From assembly GCF_022605165.1 (NCBI RefSeq), contig NC_063077.1, positions 434,001 through 498,000 of the forward strand: a stretch of DNA of 64,000 nt. Reading direction: 5' to 3'. Below the pieces are notes generated by a model. The model worked only from the letters and a program-made list of their open reading frames with translations. It was not told where the DNA came from and ran no database searches. Below, piece by piece: positions 10,661 to 23,797 of the stretch. Each line of letters starts with the position of its first letter. The stretch's first letter is position 1. The translations under genes were made by a program, and so were the position numbers. The DNA comes from Purpureocillium takamizusanense (taxonomy: Eukaryota; Ascomycota; Sordariomycetes; Hypocreales; Ophiocordycipitaceae).

Positions 10661-13603
10661 CTAGACCTCTGCAGGCCGCAGTATCGAGGCGTCTCCGCGT
10701 TTCTTGCTGAAAATGGTGCCCTTTCGAGGCATCGCTCTCTCTGACCCCGGAACGGCTGTCGCGCCTCGGAGTTGTTGCACCTTTTCTTGTTGCACCTTGT
10801 CGCGTCGCTCTTGGCGGCGCTCGTCAATCGTGCCCTGACTCAGGTGTCCGAACCCGTTGCGCCGCTTGAAACAAGTCTCCATGAGTGCGTTCGCGTCCAA
10901 CATGCGCCGCGGGAGCGCCTGTACCACACCAAACATCTCCATTGGGTCCGAAACGGCCCTAATCTCCGCCTCGCCAGTCTTGAAGATGGCAAGCGCGATG
11001 CGGAACAGCGTCTTGGATCCTTCGTAGAAGAACACGTCCCATACGCGAAGCGTCGTCTCGATTGGCAGGGTCCCGATGTAGCAGCTCATGAACCACGCCG
11101 TCATGCACAGCGTGATAGGCGGTAGCCGCTCCGTCGAGAGACTGGACTGGTCGCGTCGCTTCATGAGCGGAATCGTGGCCTTGCGGAGCGACTTGCTCGT
11201 TCCCGGCCGTGGCCCGGGGGCACCGTCCAGCTCACTCCCAATCTTGTCCCACACGGCAGGCATCGTGTCCCTCAGCTCCGTCATGAGGACGCCAAGGTCC
11301 ACTTTAGAGCCTTCGAGGCTCATCTCATGCGTCCCCGGAAGGTAGATGATGGTGATTACGTTGAGCAGCCAGAAACACTGCTCCTCCGTCTCCACAAAGA
11401 GAAGAAGCATGCCTGCCAAGAAGTTGAGGCTCTGGCAATAGCCGATGCGCGGATTGTACACGGCAAAAGCATGCAACACGCGACGCAGGGAGGTGATGAT
11501 GGGCGGTTCCCCCTCCGAGCCCGGCGGTCCGCGGTGGCCGCTGTCGCTAGATGTCGACTCCGTCGTCGTTGAGCGGCTCGCTCGGTCGCTGTTTGACGAC
11601 ACGTCGAACTTGGCCGAAGGCTTGAACTGGATGTTGTCGGGAAACGTGCGGTGCAGATCCCGCTCAATGGCCTCGATGTCGATTTGCTTGGCGCTCGTGG
11701 ACAGGAGCTTCTCGTACAGGCCCGAGTGCTTGGCAAGGATGGCCGGGCCTCCGGCATAATAGAACCAGGCAGCACCGCGCCAGTCTGGCGGAATGCCCTT
11801 GCGCACAAATCTTTTTGTCTTGGCATTCGGCGACGGGAAGCGAATAGGTCGGTCCGTCATGAGCGCACAATCCTTGAGATAAGCAACCCACTTCTTGCGT
11901 CTGCGGGCAAGGTATTGGGAGTAGTCCTTATTCCACGAGTCATACTGTTGCCTCGTGATAAATTGGTTCTGCTTCTTGAAGCCGTACCGGTCGCGGGACC
12001 CGGGGTCCTCGGGCTCGACGGGCAACAGAGGCAACGGTGACGGAGAGGGTGAGGGTGAGGGCGAAGGCGAAGGTGCCCGGGAGCGAGCAGGAGAGGGCAC
12101 GGGAGACGAAACGTCAGAGGTCATGGCCACGAAACTGGGCTTCACTGCGTCGATTGGCGCCGAGCCAGACAGCTCCGAGTCGAGCGACTTGGCCGAGTCG
12201 CGCTTCTCGGGTATGTGGGAGTCGGCACTGCCGGATATGGCAGGGACCGACGATGTAAAGTCTGGACTGGTGAATATCATCCTGGACTGCCGAATCTCGG
12301 CATCCAGCGTGGAGCCGACGTTGGGAGGGGACGGTTCGAGTTCAAAGTCGTTGGAGTCGTCAATCAAGATACTCGCTTCTTCAGGTTCCTCGAGCGCCGG
12401 GAAGTCAGCCGCGTCAATCGCCGCGTCGCGCACGGGGGAGTCGGAGCTATCGGCAGCGGCTGCGTCGTCAATCGTATTGGTCGCGTCTCGTCGGTTGTAA
12501 TCGTTGTTGTCGTCGTCCTCGTCCTCGTCGTCGGCAAAGCCCTTTTCGTACATGCCCATAACATCTTCCAAGCTGGGCTCGTCGCTAGCGTCGAGCGAGG
12601 CGACTGAGCTGTCCTTTGTAAGAACGCTACTGCGCTCGGTCGCCGCCGTGCCAGGAGCTGACGAGGCAGTGAGTTGGGATCTGAAACTGGAACGCAGCTC
12701 ATCCCCGGCGAGCCAGGGTGGCGGCGCCCCACCGGGGCCGGGGGCACCAGGCACGGAACCGTCAGCGCGGCTGGGCGCGAAGGGGGGCCGAGCCCCCGTC
12801 AGGGGAGGCCCAGTAGCCTGTCTGGGGCGGGGAGGCCGATGCTCAAACAACTCAGCATTGACGGGCGGCCGTGGCGACGAAAACGTCGACAGGGACCTGC
12901 AGGACGACGCCGAGACGCGGCGCGGCCGGTGGTGCCAGGGCGGCGGCGTGTGGGGGCCCTGGTCTTGCAGCAATAGGTTGGGGGCGGTGGTGATGGCCGT
13001 CATGGCCATGGTGGGTGGCTTGTTTGCCAGCGACGGCACAGCAGGCTCCGACGCCGCCGCCGCACAGTCGGAATAGGCTGCGGCCTGGCGGATGATGCTC
13101 TGCTTCCGGGGTCGGGAGAAATTTTCGACGACGACGCCACCGCCGCCGCCGCCGCTGCTGTCGGCCGGCCGCAGATCGGCAAACGATGACTTGGCCGTCA
13201 GTGGCACGGGCGGCGACCCACTGCGCGGTGACGGAGTGCCGGCCAATGCGTCTCTTGGAGACGGTATTGGCCCGACTCCGGGCCGCATGGGTGAGGCAAT
13301 GGGCTGATGGGATTGGGGGTCCCGAGGAAGATCGTAGGGTGAGGGAGGGCTCCGGGACGACGTCGAAGTGCGGTTCACCAAATGGGCCCCGTTGGAGAGC
13401 GAGTCCCAGCGGGGGGAGACGGGCAACGAAGGAAGGTCGGGCACCCTTGGGACTCGCTGCCCCGCGTTGGGTCTGTCGAGGGCGAGCGGGGTGACGCCGG
13501 GTCTGATACGCGAGGCATAGAGAGAAACCTGGCGGTTACTGCCGCTCCGAGGGCGCGTGGCGCGGCCGTCGTCGGGGGGTGCGATGGCCATGGCCGAGTT
13601 CAT
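10661..13603 (-). CDS. TBC-domain Rab GTPase-activating protein (Msb3/Gyp type)
   Basis: Stimulates GTP hydrolysis by Rab GTPases in exocytic and endocytic traffic. Single open exon of 980 residues. The first 560 residues are disordered, with Ser/Pro stretches (an (SP)n run encoded near 12040-12075) and acidic patches. The TBC domain runs from about 598 (KGIPPDWRGAAWF) to about 904. It has both catalytic fingers: the arginine finger in IERDLHRTFPDN near 648 and the glutamine finger in IGYCQSLNFLAG near 721. A charged C-terminal helix (RRQERRDKVQQEKVQQL) follows. Order and motifs resemble yeast Msb3/Msb4, but Rab specificity cannot be read from sequence. Its promoter opens into the large gene-free block. 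Confidence 0.9.
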   Translation of the reverse strand: MNSAMAIAPPDDGRATRPRSGSNRQVSLYASRIRPGVTPLALDRPNAGQRVPRVPDLPSLPVSPRWDSLSNGAHLVNRTSTSSRSPPSPYDLPRDPQSHQPIASPMRPGVGPIPSPRDALAGTPSPRSGSPPVPLTAKSSFADLRPADSSGGGGGGVVVENFSRPRKQSIIRQAAAYSDCAAAASEPAVPSLANKPPTMAMTAITTAPNLLLQDQGPHTPPPWHHRPRRVSASSCRSLSTFSSPRPPVNAELFEHRPPRPRQATGPPLTGARPPFAPSRADGSVPGAPGPGGAPPPWLAGDELRSSFRSQLTASSAPGTAATERSSVLTKDSSVASLDASDEPSLEDVMGMYEKGFADDEDEDDDNNDYNRRDATNTIDDAAAADSSDSPVRDAAIDAADFPALEEPEEASILIDDSNDFELEPSPPNVGSTLDAEIRQSRMIFTSPDFTSSVPAISGSADSHIPEKRDSAKSLDSELSGSAPIDAVKPSFVAMTSDVSSPVPSPARSRAPSPSPSPSPSPSPLPLLPVEPEDPGSRDRYGFKKQNQFITRQQYDSWNKDYSQYLARRRKKWVAYLKDCALMTDRPIRFPSPNAKTKRFVRKGIPPDWRGAAWFYYAGGPAILAKHSGLYEKLLSTSAKQIDIEAIERDLHRTFPDNIQFKPSAKFDVSSNSDRASRSTTTESTSSDSGHRGPPGSEGEPPIITSLRRVLHAFAVYNPRIGYCQSLNFLAGMLLLFVETEEQCFWLLNVITIIYLPGTHEMSLEGSKVDLGVLMTELRDTMPAVWDKIGSELDGAPGPRPGTSKSLRKATIPLMKRRDQSSLSTERLPPITLCMTAWFMSCYIGTLPIETTLRVWDVFFYEGSKTLFRIALAIFKTGEAEIRAVSDPMEMFGVVQALPRRMLDANALMETCFKRRNGFGHLSQGTIDERRQERRDKVQQEKVQQLRGATAVPGSERAMPRKGTIFSKKRGDASILRPAEV

Positions 13604-16600
13604 GATGCTCGAGCGTCGGCGTCGGGCCTGTTGGTCGACGGCACGCGGGGGTCCGGCCGGGGAGGGCGAGTGTTGTGCCGTGTGCCTGCCCCCCAGTGAT
13701 TTGAGACAAGGGCTGTCAACTTCAGGACGGGGGTGCGTTGCAGCTGCCGCTGCCTAATCGTCGTCGGCGGTCGAGATGTAGTGACTCGGGTTTCGACGGG
13801 ACGCCTATGGAGCAAAAGGCCATTTCCTCGCAAAAGAAGTGGTGGGAGATGGAGGCGATGGGTGAGGCGCAATTCCGGACAGAAAACCCGGGCGGTCGGT
13901 CTGCGTCTACTCAAGACGGGCAAGTCGTCGTGGTCGGCCGTCGAGACTGTCGAGACGAGAAAAGTCGTCGAGAAGGCGAGTGGACGAGGCAAAGAGAGGC
14001 GGCAGGTCTTGCCCGTCGGCGGATCGAAGGAGCGTTTGTATTTGGGATTCGCAGAAGCTGCAGTTCGAGTGACGGGATCCAAGGAGGGGCATTCGCAATG
14101 GCGAGTAAATCAGGAGCGATGGAATTGTCGTGGCATGAAGCAGCGGTGCGTCGAGGTTCGGGGTGGCGCTTCCAGAAAGGGCGTGGAAAGTGTCAGATCC
14201 GATCCAGCTGCAGGCTCTTTCCTCGGGGGCGGCCGTTGTGTGACCCTATGAATAGGAGGATGAGGGGCGGGGCGGCAGGAGCTCGCTGGTCGGCATGCCA
14301 CAAAACAAGTGTCGGATTTGGGTGATGAAGAAAAAGAAGTCGTCGTCGGGGTGGCCGTTATCGTCGTCGTCGTTGTCGCCGCCGTGGGCGAGGAGGGAGA
14401 AACCTATCGATGGGCAGGCAACCGAAAGTCCTTGCTTGGGCTCTGCCTTGGGTTGGCCTTCCTGCCTGGGCGCTGACGCTGCCCAGGGATCCGTATGTAT
14501 ACTAACAAACGGCTACCAGCGCTGCGGATGTGGATTCGCTTGGCTTAGGTTCCGTCGCTGGAGATCGGCGAGGGGATCCGCCGGCATCCAGGTGAGGCAC
14601 GCGGGCGGGCAATGTGGGCGACTGGAATGCCGAAGGCCTGCCCGCTGTTGCTAGTGCCGCTTGCCGTACGGATTTGCTGGTGCGGCACCTCAACCTAGTA
14701 TACACGACGGAACGCACCTCGGTAGCCGCCGCAGCGCAGCTATCGGCGATGGACGATGCAGGAATACTGGACTGTTGGGTCGACGTACGCGCGCCGTCGG
14801 GAGAGGTGAGGGGAGGAGAGGGTGGCAGTGCAGCACAATACCGGTGCCGATGCAGATGCAGATGCAGATGCAGCAGGAAGAATCGGGGGAAGGAGGAGAG
14901 GAAAAGGTAGGGAAGTACGTAGTCGAGGGACGGGACGGATTGGGATCAAGTTTGCGTAGGTAGATGAGGGCCACGGAACATTAGTATGGAGGAGAGAGGT
15001 CCGGCCTTTGGCGCCGCACTGGTCCAGCTGGTCCTGCACGAGCAGCCGCACAAGCAGCAGCAAGGCAAGGCAAGGTTCACCTTACGTAGCAGATCGACGC
15101 CGCCCGTCCGCCTACTCGTCCGTGTGCCGACGCGTCCACGCCCACGTCCACATCCACGTCCACGTCCAACCGTCCAGGCGGCAACGGGCCACTGAGGTGC
15201 CCAGGGGATGTGGCCAGGGCTCGCTGATGACGCACATTACTGCCCGGACAACAGCCCAGGGCACCAGTACCAGGGCAGACAGTGAGGACCTGACCCTCCG
15301 GACGAACGGGGATGCTCCATCAGAGCCAGCCAGCCAGCCAGCCAGCAGCACCTCAACTTTTTCTTTTCTTGTTTGCCCGGCCCAGTCCACCAGCAACAAC
15401 CCCCCGCGCGCGCGCGCTGGACAATCAAAAACAAACCAAGTTACGCGACCGACCCCCGCAGACCCGCAGGGCCAGGAAAAGGAAACACCACGCTCGGCCG
15501 GCGGCCCCATCCAAGCTTTTGGTAGGTCTTTTTCCAATCCCTCCTTAGCTTAGGGGAGAGGAGAAGGCCCGCTCCAGCACGGGAGACATTGAAGGCGGCG
15601 GGCCAATGGCGGCGTGGCGCCTGGTTGTGCCGGGCGCAGGGCGCTGAGTCGCTCCCGGGAAGGCCCCGCCGAAAGCGCCTTGTGGGCCGGAACACCACCT
15701 AGCTGCCTTCCTTGCCCTGAACGCTGCCCAGCCGGCCCTCAACTCGTGACACGCTCATCAGAAAGCAGGAAGGCAGGGCACCCGCTGCAACGTGCTGGAG
15801 GTGCAGAGTCTGTGCCTTGCAGGCCGCTCTTGCTACCTCTACTAGCACCTTTGGAGCAGGTAGCACAATGTGTAGGAAAATCAGCCGGGGGCAGGTTCAA
15901 CAACATCTCCCGTTCTCCACCCACTGACTGGCTGACTGCTCTGGCAAAGAAAGGGCGCATCGGTCGGCTGCACCCTCGCTTGTCTCGTCACGCTGCTTCC
16001 AGCGCTGTGCTGCCCCGTGCCTCGAGCGAGGCCTGCCCTGCCCTGCCCTGCCCTGGCCTATCCTGTCCTGTCCTCGTCAACGGATCTTCCTGCTGCACTG
16101 ATCTGCGCTGCACCCCGTCAACAGGACAATAGAAACCCCAGTATCCCAGGTAGCTCCAAGACACTGCGCGAGCTCATTCCTGCAGCGAATCCGGCCGATC
16201 TTGTCTGCGTCCGTCCCATCATGAGTACCTTGACGCATTGAGTGCCCCCGATCCAAGCTCATCTGCCTTGTTTGTTGGTGTCTGACAGCCCGTGATGGAC
16301 GCCAAGGTAGCCCCAAGGCCCCGGGGATGCAGCTGGCGCTGGAGGCTCCTCGCGTCTCAGGTCGCTGTACCTCTGCAGCCCGCCCGTCTCGGACGCGCAG
16401 GGCCGTACCGAGGACACGGCGCCTCCCAAAAGTGACCCCCGACCCCCCCATGCGCACAGCGGGCTTCGGCGTCGGTTCCGCGCTATTGCGCGCCAGCTCC
16501 AGGAACCGTTGCTTCCCTGCAGCGGCTTATTATTGCTGCAAAACCTGAGGTACTGTTAGTGCTCCGTACCTTAACTAGTACTTCGCCGTAACTCGAGTCG

Positions 16601-19600
16601 AGCGACTCGAAATGCGGTGCGGGAAGCCACCAATTTTCCCTCCGTCCCCGCCCGCGCACCCCACCCACCCACACTCACGATCCTCCCCGAAGGCTTCGTC
16701 CTCCTGCTCCTCCAAGAGCAATCGCAGCCGCGTGCAGTACGGACAAGTATGACGAGCTTGCGAATTATTATACTTTTGCCCCGTTCCGCGCGTCGCCCTC
16801 TTCCGCTCGCTGGCATCAGCGGTGCATCAATTCCTCCGACCAGCTCTGCCAAAGGCACACGTTGCGACCCTCCGGTGCCTCCGAGTTCCCTCCATCGCTT
16901 TGCGTTTGTCCGCCTTGACTCGCAGGCGCAAACGGTACGGCCCGGGGCCCCCGAGGCCATTGTGACCTTTGTGAACCCCGCTCGTCACGTACGCCGTGCC
17001 ATGGGTCAAAAGCACCGACCGTACGTAACTCCGTTCCTTCAAGGTGCGCTGGTGACGGCCAGGCGTGGGCTGCTGCCTCGGCCTTCGTGCCGTGCGTCAG
17101 TATTCTCCTTCGGGCCATTGTACGTCCATTTGGGCACCGTGATTGATGCATGCCCGCAGACGGTTCGACACACCGGGCCTGGACGACGGACGGACGGACG
17201 CATCGTGATTCCGGGGTGTCACGATCCCTGCTCGGCTCGCGTGGCCTGCCCGGGCCCTGGGTGCTGCCCAATTTCCCGGAACGACCAGGGCCCCCGGCCC
17301 GTCGTCTCCCTTGCAGTCGGCTTTGTTTGCACGGGCTTCTCGCGCAGCAGCGGCCGGTGTCAGGTCTAGCTGGAGCCTGGCGCGCACGATGGGAAGCGAC
17401 ACAACAATTCAAGAGACGAATGCCACCTACCTGTACTATTGCGGGGCGGATGCGGATGCTGCAGCGCCTGCTCGCACGCACTGCTCGTCCAGTCCACCAC
17501 CACCTTCGTACTTGCACACTCCGCTCCAGCGCATTGCTTTTCTCCCGACACGCCGGCCTGACGTTGAGACATGAGATGCGATTCATTACCACCCATATCA
17601 CCAACAGGCGCGAGCGAGCTCCCAGTTTGCTCTCTACGCAGAAAGGCAGACACAAGCGGCTAAGCCCCTTCAGTCGACCGGCAAGCAGCAGCAGCAGTAG
17701 CAGCAGCAACATGATGGCGGCCACGACGTTGTAACAAATGCAGTCGGCCAGACGGTCCTCGGCCCTTTTTAGCTGGCTGACCACTGGGTAATTATTATTG
17801 AACTATCGAACGAGCTGCCAAAAGTCGCGATACCTAACGTTCACACATGCAGGGGTCTGTCTGGCACCCAACGCCAAGCAGTGACAGAACAGACTGGCCG
17901 AGTTGGGTTTGGATGACCGCATCGGTCTGGCCAACCTCTCTGCCTGGCAGGGCCCTTGCGCTTGGACTGCTGCAACAAGGCACTGGCGAGATGCAATGCA
18001 TCCATGCGTGCGCAAGGGCAGGGCTGCGTCTCTCTCGTACAGCCTGCCTGCCCGCACGCACGCACGCACTGCCCATCACGCAGCCATGAGACGACGGACT
18101 GCCACGGTGCATGCGCGGCACAGACAATCCTCCTGGATCCCCTCGTCACGCCGAACATGAGGGATGCGGAAGCCTTGCCTCCGAGCAACCTCCTCCCCTC
18201 CCCTCTTGCTCGAAATGCTCCTTCGACAATGTGCCTATGCTTGCGTAAACAACAGAAACAACAACTGTGACTACCGCAGCACCGACGGTCACCCACCCAC
18301 CAGGGTCCCTCTTCTCTCCACGCCGATCACTCACATCAATCAATCAGTAATCAGTCTGTCACGCAGTCGGTCATCCGTTTTCCCTCCCTCCCTTGGATCC
18401 CCCACGGTCTCATCGCCTTCGGGGGTCGACATCGAGTTCGCATCTCAGACCTCCATCTCCCTGTCTCGGGCCACTTAGACTCGCGCAGATCGTCAACACC
18501 CGCAGCGCGAACGACCAAAACAAAGCAAGGCGACAACACCACCTTGTCCGCTGTGGTGCGGCTAGTCCCCGCCCGCCGTCGATTGCCTTCGGCCGGCCCC
18601 TTCCCCTTGGTTTTTGCCTTGGACACGACATGTCGCCCGAAGGGTAGTAGCCTTATGATTCAACCTCCAGGCATGCGCGCATGAGCTTGACGTCAATACA
18701 GCTCTTGTCTCAGTAGGCCCTGGGCAGCGCCGGACTTTATTCGTCGCGCTTGCTTTGTGATAGCTGCTGCGAATTTCCCTTCCTCTCTCCCTGCTTTCAC
18801 CGGTAGACTGCACCTTGCAGGTTATGACACCTGCAGCGTCGCTGCCGCGTCGCACCAATCTTGGAGACACATTGTGAATTTGGTGCATGGGGATTGACAA
18901 CCAAGCGGTTGAGTGAGGCCGCAGCGTATACTCATCGCGTCGCAGAGGCTGTCATATCGCACTGCAGTCGCGGGCAGCTTGTCATCGTATACGCGATTAG
19001 CACCACCGGAGTGGCGCCGTTTCACTTGTGCGACTCTGCTTCTCGACGACTAGTTGCAGCTCACCGAGGGGGGCAAAAGTCGAGCCAAGTACATACTATC
19101 TCCTATGTGTTGGGCTCGCCTAGGGACGACTGCTATGGGGCTTCACGCAACATGGCATGATTTCATCCGTAGGATGTCGAATCGTCTTAGGGCTTTGCCC
19201 ATGGCAAGCATCGCTGTCGGCCTGGTTTTCCCACGGCCGGATCGAGTGTGCTATCTTGGGATAGTATTGTGCTTGGTTAGGACTGTAGTTGTTTGAGCGA
19301 GGTCTTGAGATGTTGCCCCTAGAGGGCATCGAGCTGTGAAGATACTCCCACGCGCACCATCTCCGTAAATGTGACGGCGCGCGAAACGCACTTGCTCGCA
19401 TAACTCCCACTTCCAACGTCCTGAAGCATTGTAGTCGGTTTGACATGTGGTCTACCTGCTCCCCACAGTGTGATTCCACCTCGTCCATCAATGTTTGCGA
19501 TAGATCGAAGTGGCAGCATTGATGTGCTTCGTACGACCCTCTGCCAACCCGACACTCGCGCGCCTCAGACCGCACGTAACTTGATAATAAGCACCATGCT

Positions 19601-22321
19601 ATTTCTTCATTTTCCTTCCCCCTGTATCTTCTCTTGTCCCTACATCCTATCGATAATATCCAGCAGGGCATGCGACACGTCGCGACGAGTGCCGGCAGGG
19701 AAGGTTGAGAAACTGAATCTGTGTAAGTCAAGGTATAGGGTAAGTAGGTACCACACGGACTGCGTGTCGAGTCGCAGCTCAGATGTCGTCCTCGCATGAA
19801 GACTTGTGAAATATTGGTTCGAGTTAATCAATAATAACAAGCGAGGCTATATGGATCGGACACGGGAGCATAGACAGTGGGAGCTATGCGCAGCATTTTG
19901 TCTGTCGTTGGCGTTGGGCGAGGCTAGCATGCACCCTGAAGCTGTGACGGGCTGGACAGTCGCATGCGGAATCGACGATAGAGCATTGCGGAGGTCGGGT
20001 GTTGAAGAGGAGGAAAAATCGGATGTTTCTATGAGGCTGGAAAGAGGTGGCCTGCCTAGCTGGGCCACGGCCTGGACTTGGACGTCCGTCGTTAGGGCAA
20101 GAGCCCGTCGCCCGCTCACTGCTGGGCATCATGATACCATTCTGTGCACGAATGAGCTTTCCTTTACGAACTAGGCACGGCAAGAGGTCGCGGTTGGAAT
20201 CTTCTGACGGTTTGGGACGTGTATTCTTAAAGCAGACGGTGGTTGGGCTTCCTTTGTTGCGACTATACGATACGGCAGCGTTGACAGAGACGACGAGGGT
20301 GAAGGGATAGATGGCTTGGAGACGTAATGCGATATGTGCCTCGTTTTGATATGCTGGTTGACACGACGGACCATATATCAGTCGTCGAACCCATCATAAG
20401 TTGTGTCGCCACGACTTCGATCGTGCGAGAACTATACGATTATATTGTTCTAGCGCTTAAGGCGCCTTCTGGAGAGGCTCGGTCACAGCCACAACGACAT
20501 GAACTCCCATAAGGAGTACTACGCAGGACGTGGCAGGAGTAGTAGATAAAGAAAGACGTCTTGCGCGCGCATTGTCATCGCATGGTAGGACACACACGCA
20601 CATTTACACTCTCTCAACCGTAGCACTACTTTGGCGGTTCTTATCGTACATACGTACAACTTTGCACGCACGGCTGCCGGTCGCCGCCTAGCTAGCCGTC
20701 TTGACGACGAATGACGAGCATCGTAGCGGCTGGAAGAGGCAAGAAGACCGCGCAAGCACACGGCACATGGCACATGTACAGCAAGCGAGTGGCTTCTGGC
20801 AGACGGGATTTAATCTGCCCGTGCCAGGTACAATGCGGGTGCTCCTGCACGCAAGTCACCGTGCACCAACAAACGGTCCGTCGTCCAGACTTCCAGAAAC
20901 TCGTTCTCACCCAGGAGAAGGGGGTCGGTCGGTCGCAATTACGGGCCGCCCTTCCCCTTGCGGGTCGTGCCAAGTTGCCGGGCGCCGCCCGCGCCGATCG
21001 GCGATGGCAATGATGATATGGGGAAGAAGGGGGGGCGGCAGACGCGGTAGCTTGGGAGTGCATGAATGGGTGAGTGCCGGGGGCAGCACGAACCAAGAAA
21101 AAGGAACTGCTGCTGCTGTTATTGTTGATTGAGCCTGAGTCGGCCTTGGTGGTTGTTTATTTACCTGACGTGAGGGAATGGCGGAATAGCGGAGGCTCGA
21201 AACATCCGGGAGCGAGCGCGCGGCCTGGCGTGCGGGAAGTACGTACCTACTCATGCTAGGTACCTACCCCTGCACTGAGCACTCCAGGGGCAGGACGAGG
21301 AGGGCAGGTGCAGGGGAGATGGACTTGCAAGCAATTGAACTTTTCGCGTGATGCGTCCCACGTGATCGAGCCGGTGAATGGATTCCCTCCAGGCTTCATC
21401 CTCGCTGCGGTCTCGGCTGCTGTTGTGATCCATGACGAATAATAACTAAAGCCCGCACTGATGAGAAAAAGAAAGCCGCCGATCTGCCCAGCCTCCCTCC
21501 TCCCCGCCGAGTAGCACGTTACTACCCGCCTGCTGCCCTCACCCCGGTCGGTCCCCGCACTGCGGCGCGCACGCACTTCACAGGAGGTGGAGGTACGTAC
21601 TGCCTCCCCCGTCGGCTGGGTTTCCGGTTGCGGATTGATGGGCGGGCGGACTGGCGCGGCTTACACGCACGGCAGCTCGTCACAGTCAGTGGCTCGCACC
21701 CAACGGTGGGCGGAAAGTGCTGGGTACGTGCTGCGGGCAGGCGGGCAGGCAGGCAGGTAGGTACAGCAGACGCACGACACGGGAGCGTCGTCGTCCTGCT
21801 CCTGCGCAGTGCTGCCGAGGCGAGACGAGTCGAGATGAGACGAGCAAACGCAGCCCGGCCAACTGGACGAGGGACCCGACTGGGGGACCAACAACAAACA
21901 GTGCTGGACGAGGACGCCCCTTTTGTCTCGTGGCAAGAGGCTGCGATACGTGTCCCGAACAGCGTCGATGGGAGGGAGATTCGAGGAAACTCGAGGGATT
22001 TATTTACTATGCTCACGAGACAGTCCAATTCGCCGATGAGCATGTGGGTGCGGCGATGCTGATTACTGTTGTTGGACCCAGGGGAGAGGGAGAGAGAGAG
22101 AGGAGCTCGAGTCGATGCGAGGGGCGAGCAGAGAGAGCGGGCGTCTTGGTGCCAGAGTCATGGAGCTTCACCGGGCGGCGGCTAGAAGGCAGACGCACAA
22201 CGACAAACAAAAACGAGACCGATCGAGGAGCAGCTGTGAAGCTGGGCTGTGGCTGCTGCTGCCGTTGCTGCTGCATGGCACGGTCCTCGGCTGATGGAAG
22301 CCCCGCGCGGCCATCTGTCCA

Positions 22322-22343
22322 ATCCATCCATCCATCCATCCAT
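22322..22343. repeat. (CCAT)n tetranucleotide repeat
   Basis: Five uninterrupted CCAT units within the gene-free block. Confidence 0.85.
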
Positions 22344-22744
22344 ACTGCCGGGCCTTGGGGAGAGCCGGGACGCACGCAACACGGCGAGCAGCAATCAGCT
22401 CAGCAGCAGCCAACCCCCCTCCTGCGGGGGCGTGGAGGAATGGTGGATGGATGAGTGGCTGCAGGCTGCCCACCGGCCGTCCAGCCCTTTGGTGCAGCTC
22501 ACAGTCGTCCGTCTACAGACGCCCCGAGCTCCGACAGCACCAGCAGATGGAGGGGAGGGGGAGCTCCAGTGGGGGGGACGTGGGAGTTCAGGACCCCCAA
22601 TGCCCCCTCCCACCCAGCTCGCTCCCAGGAGCTCATTGCCCAGGCAGCATGATGAGGCGAACTGCTGTGCAATTGGCAAGATGGCAAGGTACGTATGTAC
22701 ATACGGGGGTCCTGTCCTTCCCCAGCCCAGCCACCACTGGATCG

Positions 22745-22773
22745 ACGCACGCACGCACGCACGCACGCACGCG
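22745..22773. repeat. (ACGC)n tetranucleotide repeat
   Basis: About seven ACGC units. The alternating purine-pyrimidine pattern could in principle adopt Z-DNA. Confidence 0.9.
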
Positions 22774-22976
22774 CAGACGGGACGAGGCATGGTGGATGAG
22801 TGAGTGGCCGCCTCCAATTGCGTGCGAGAGGCCGCATGGCTGGGCTGGCGGGCGGGCGCTCTAGGGGACGACGGACTGGAGAAAGGACGGACGGCAGGCA
22901 AGTCGCCGCAAGGCAGAAGGTTCTGGCCTCTCTGCTGACGAGCACGAACAGGTTCCGGTGCCAGGTTCCAGTTCAT

Positions 22977-22997
22977 GCTGGCTGGCTGGCTGGCTGG
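22977..22997. repeat. (GCTG)n tetranucleotide repeat
   Basis: Five units of the GCTG/CAGC family. The same motif recurs at about 15337-15350, 25611-25629, 39968-39990 and 47901-47920. Confidence 0.85.
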
Positions 22998-23398
22998 AGG
23001 GAGGGATGGAGAGAATGGAGGGATGGATGGGTGGATGGACGCTTGGCTTGGGGGGAGCCCACTCCCTCTCTCACACCCGCTCTTGTCACTCTCTCTCACT
23101 CGCGCGCTCCCTCGCTCGCTCACAGCGCTGCTGGAGCTCTCGCTCCGTCCCTCTGAAGCACACACAAGGACGCACACAACCTCGCCCGCCCGCCCTCGGT
23201 CGCGAAGGCCCACGCCCTCCCCGTGCGCCGAGCGACGCTCTCTCTCCTTCACCCTCTCCTTGGGTCTCTGCTCTGTCCGTCTACGAAGCGTCTGTCTGGA
23301 CTGGGACCCCCCCCCCCTTTCGGACCTGTCCACTGTCCTCCTCCCTCCTCCTGGCTCCCCTCCCATTCCGACGTCTCTCACTCACTCTCTCCGTGCTC

Positions 23399-23432
<34 letters not shown>

Positions 23433-23757
23433 TTCTCCACACTCCCCCCTTCGCGGTACCGCATGTACGCCCACAGCTCCGCAGCCTGAGGCTGACGCGA
23501 CCTCGAGCCAGCTAGCCCCAGCTCGCCGCGCTCGTACCAGCGACATGCAACGCCCGCACAAACAACCTTTGACCAAGAGGAGCCCGTCCATGCCCTCTCT
23601 CTTTGCAAGTGTAAGCACTGCCCTTACCTCACTGTGCTCGTCCGCCTGGTCAAGCCCGTCTCAAGTACCCGATACCACGACCGTTAGCAGCAGCTGTACT
23701 GTGTGTGAGTCGCCTCTGCGTAGCCTGTAGCCTTGCCTCGCCCGCTCTCTCTCTCTT

Positions 23758-23797
23758 TGCCTCTGCCTCTGCCTCTGCCTCTGCCTCTGCCTCTGCC
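23758..23797. repeat. (CTCTGC)n hexanucleotide repeat
   Basis: Six near-perfect CTCTGC units within a 1 kb pyrimidine-rich strand, about 360 bases upstream of the ATG at 24154. Confidence 0.9.

Noticed and set aside
16617..17784. Long overlapping ORFs on both strands (250 and 322 codons)
   Set aside because: Compositions are those of random GC-rich translation, rich in Arg, Pro, Cys and Gly, with no motif and no splice pattern.
19120..19797. 225-codon minus-strand ORF
   Set aside because: No family resemblance or helpful context; kept only as part of the AT-richer-patch observation.
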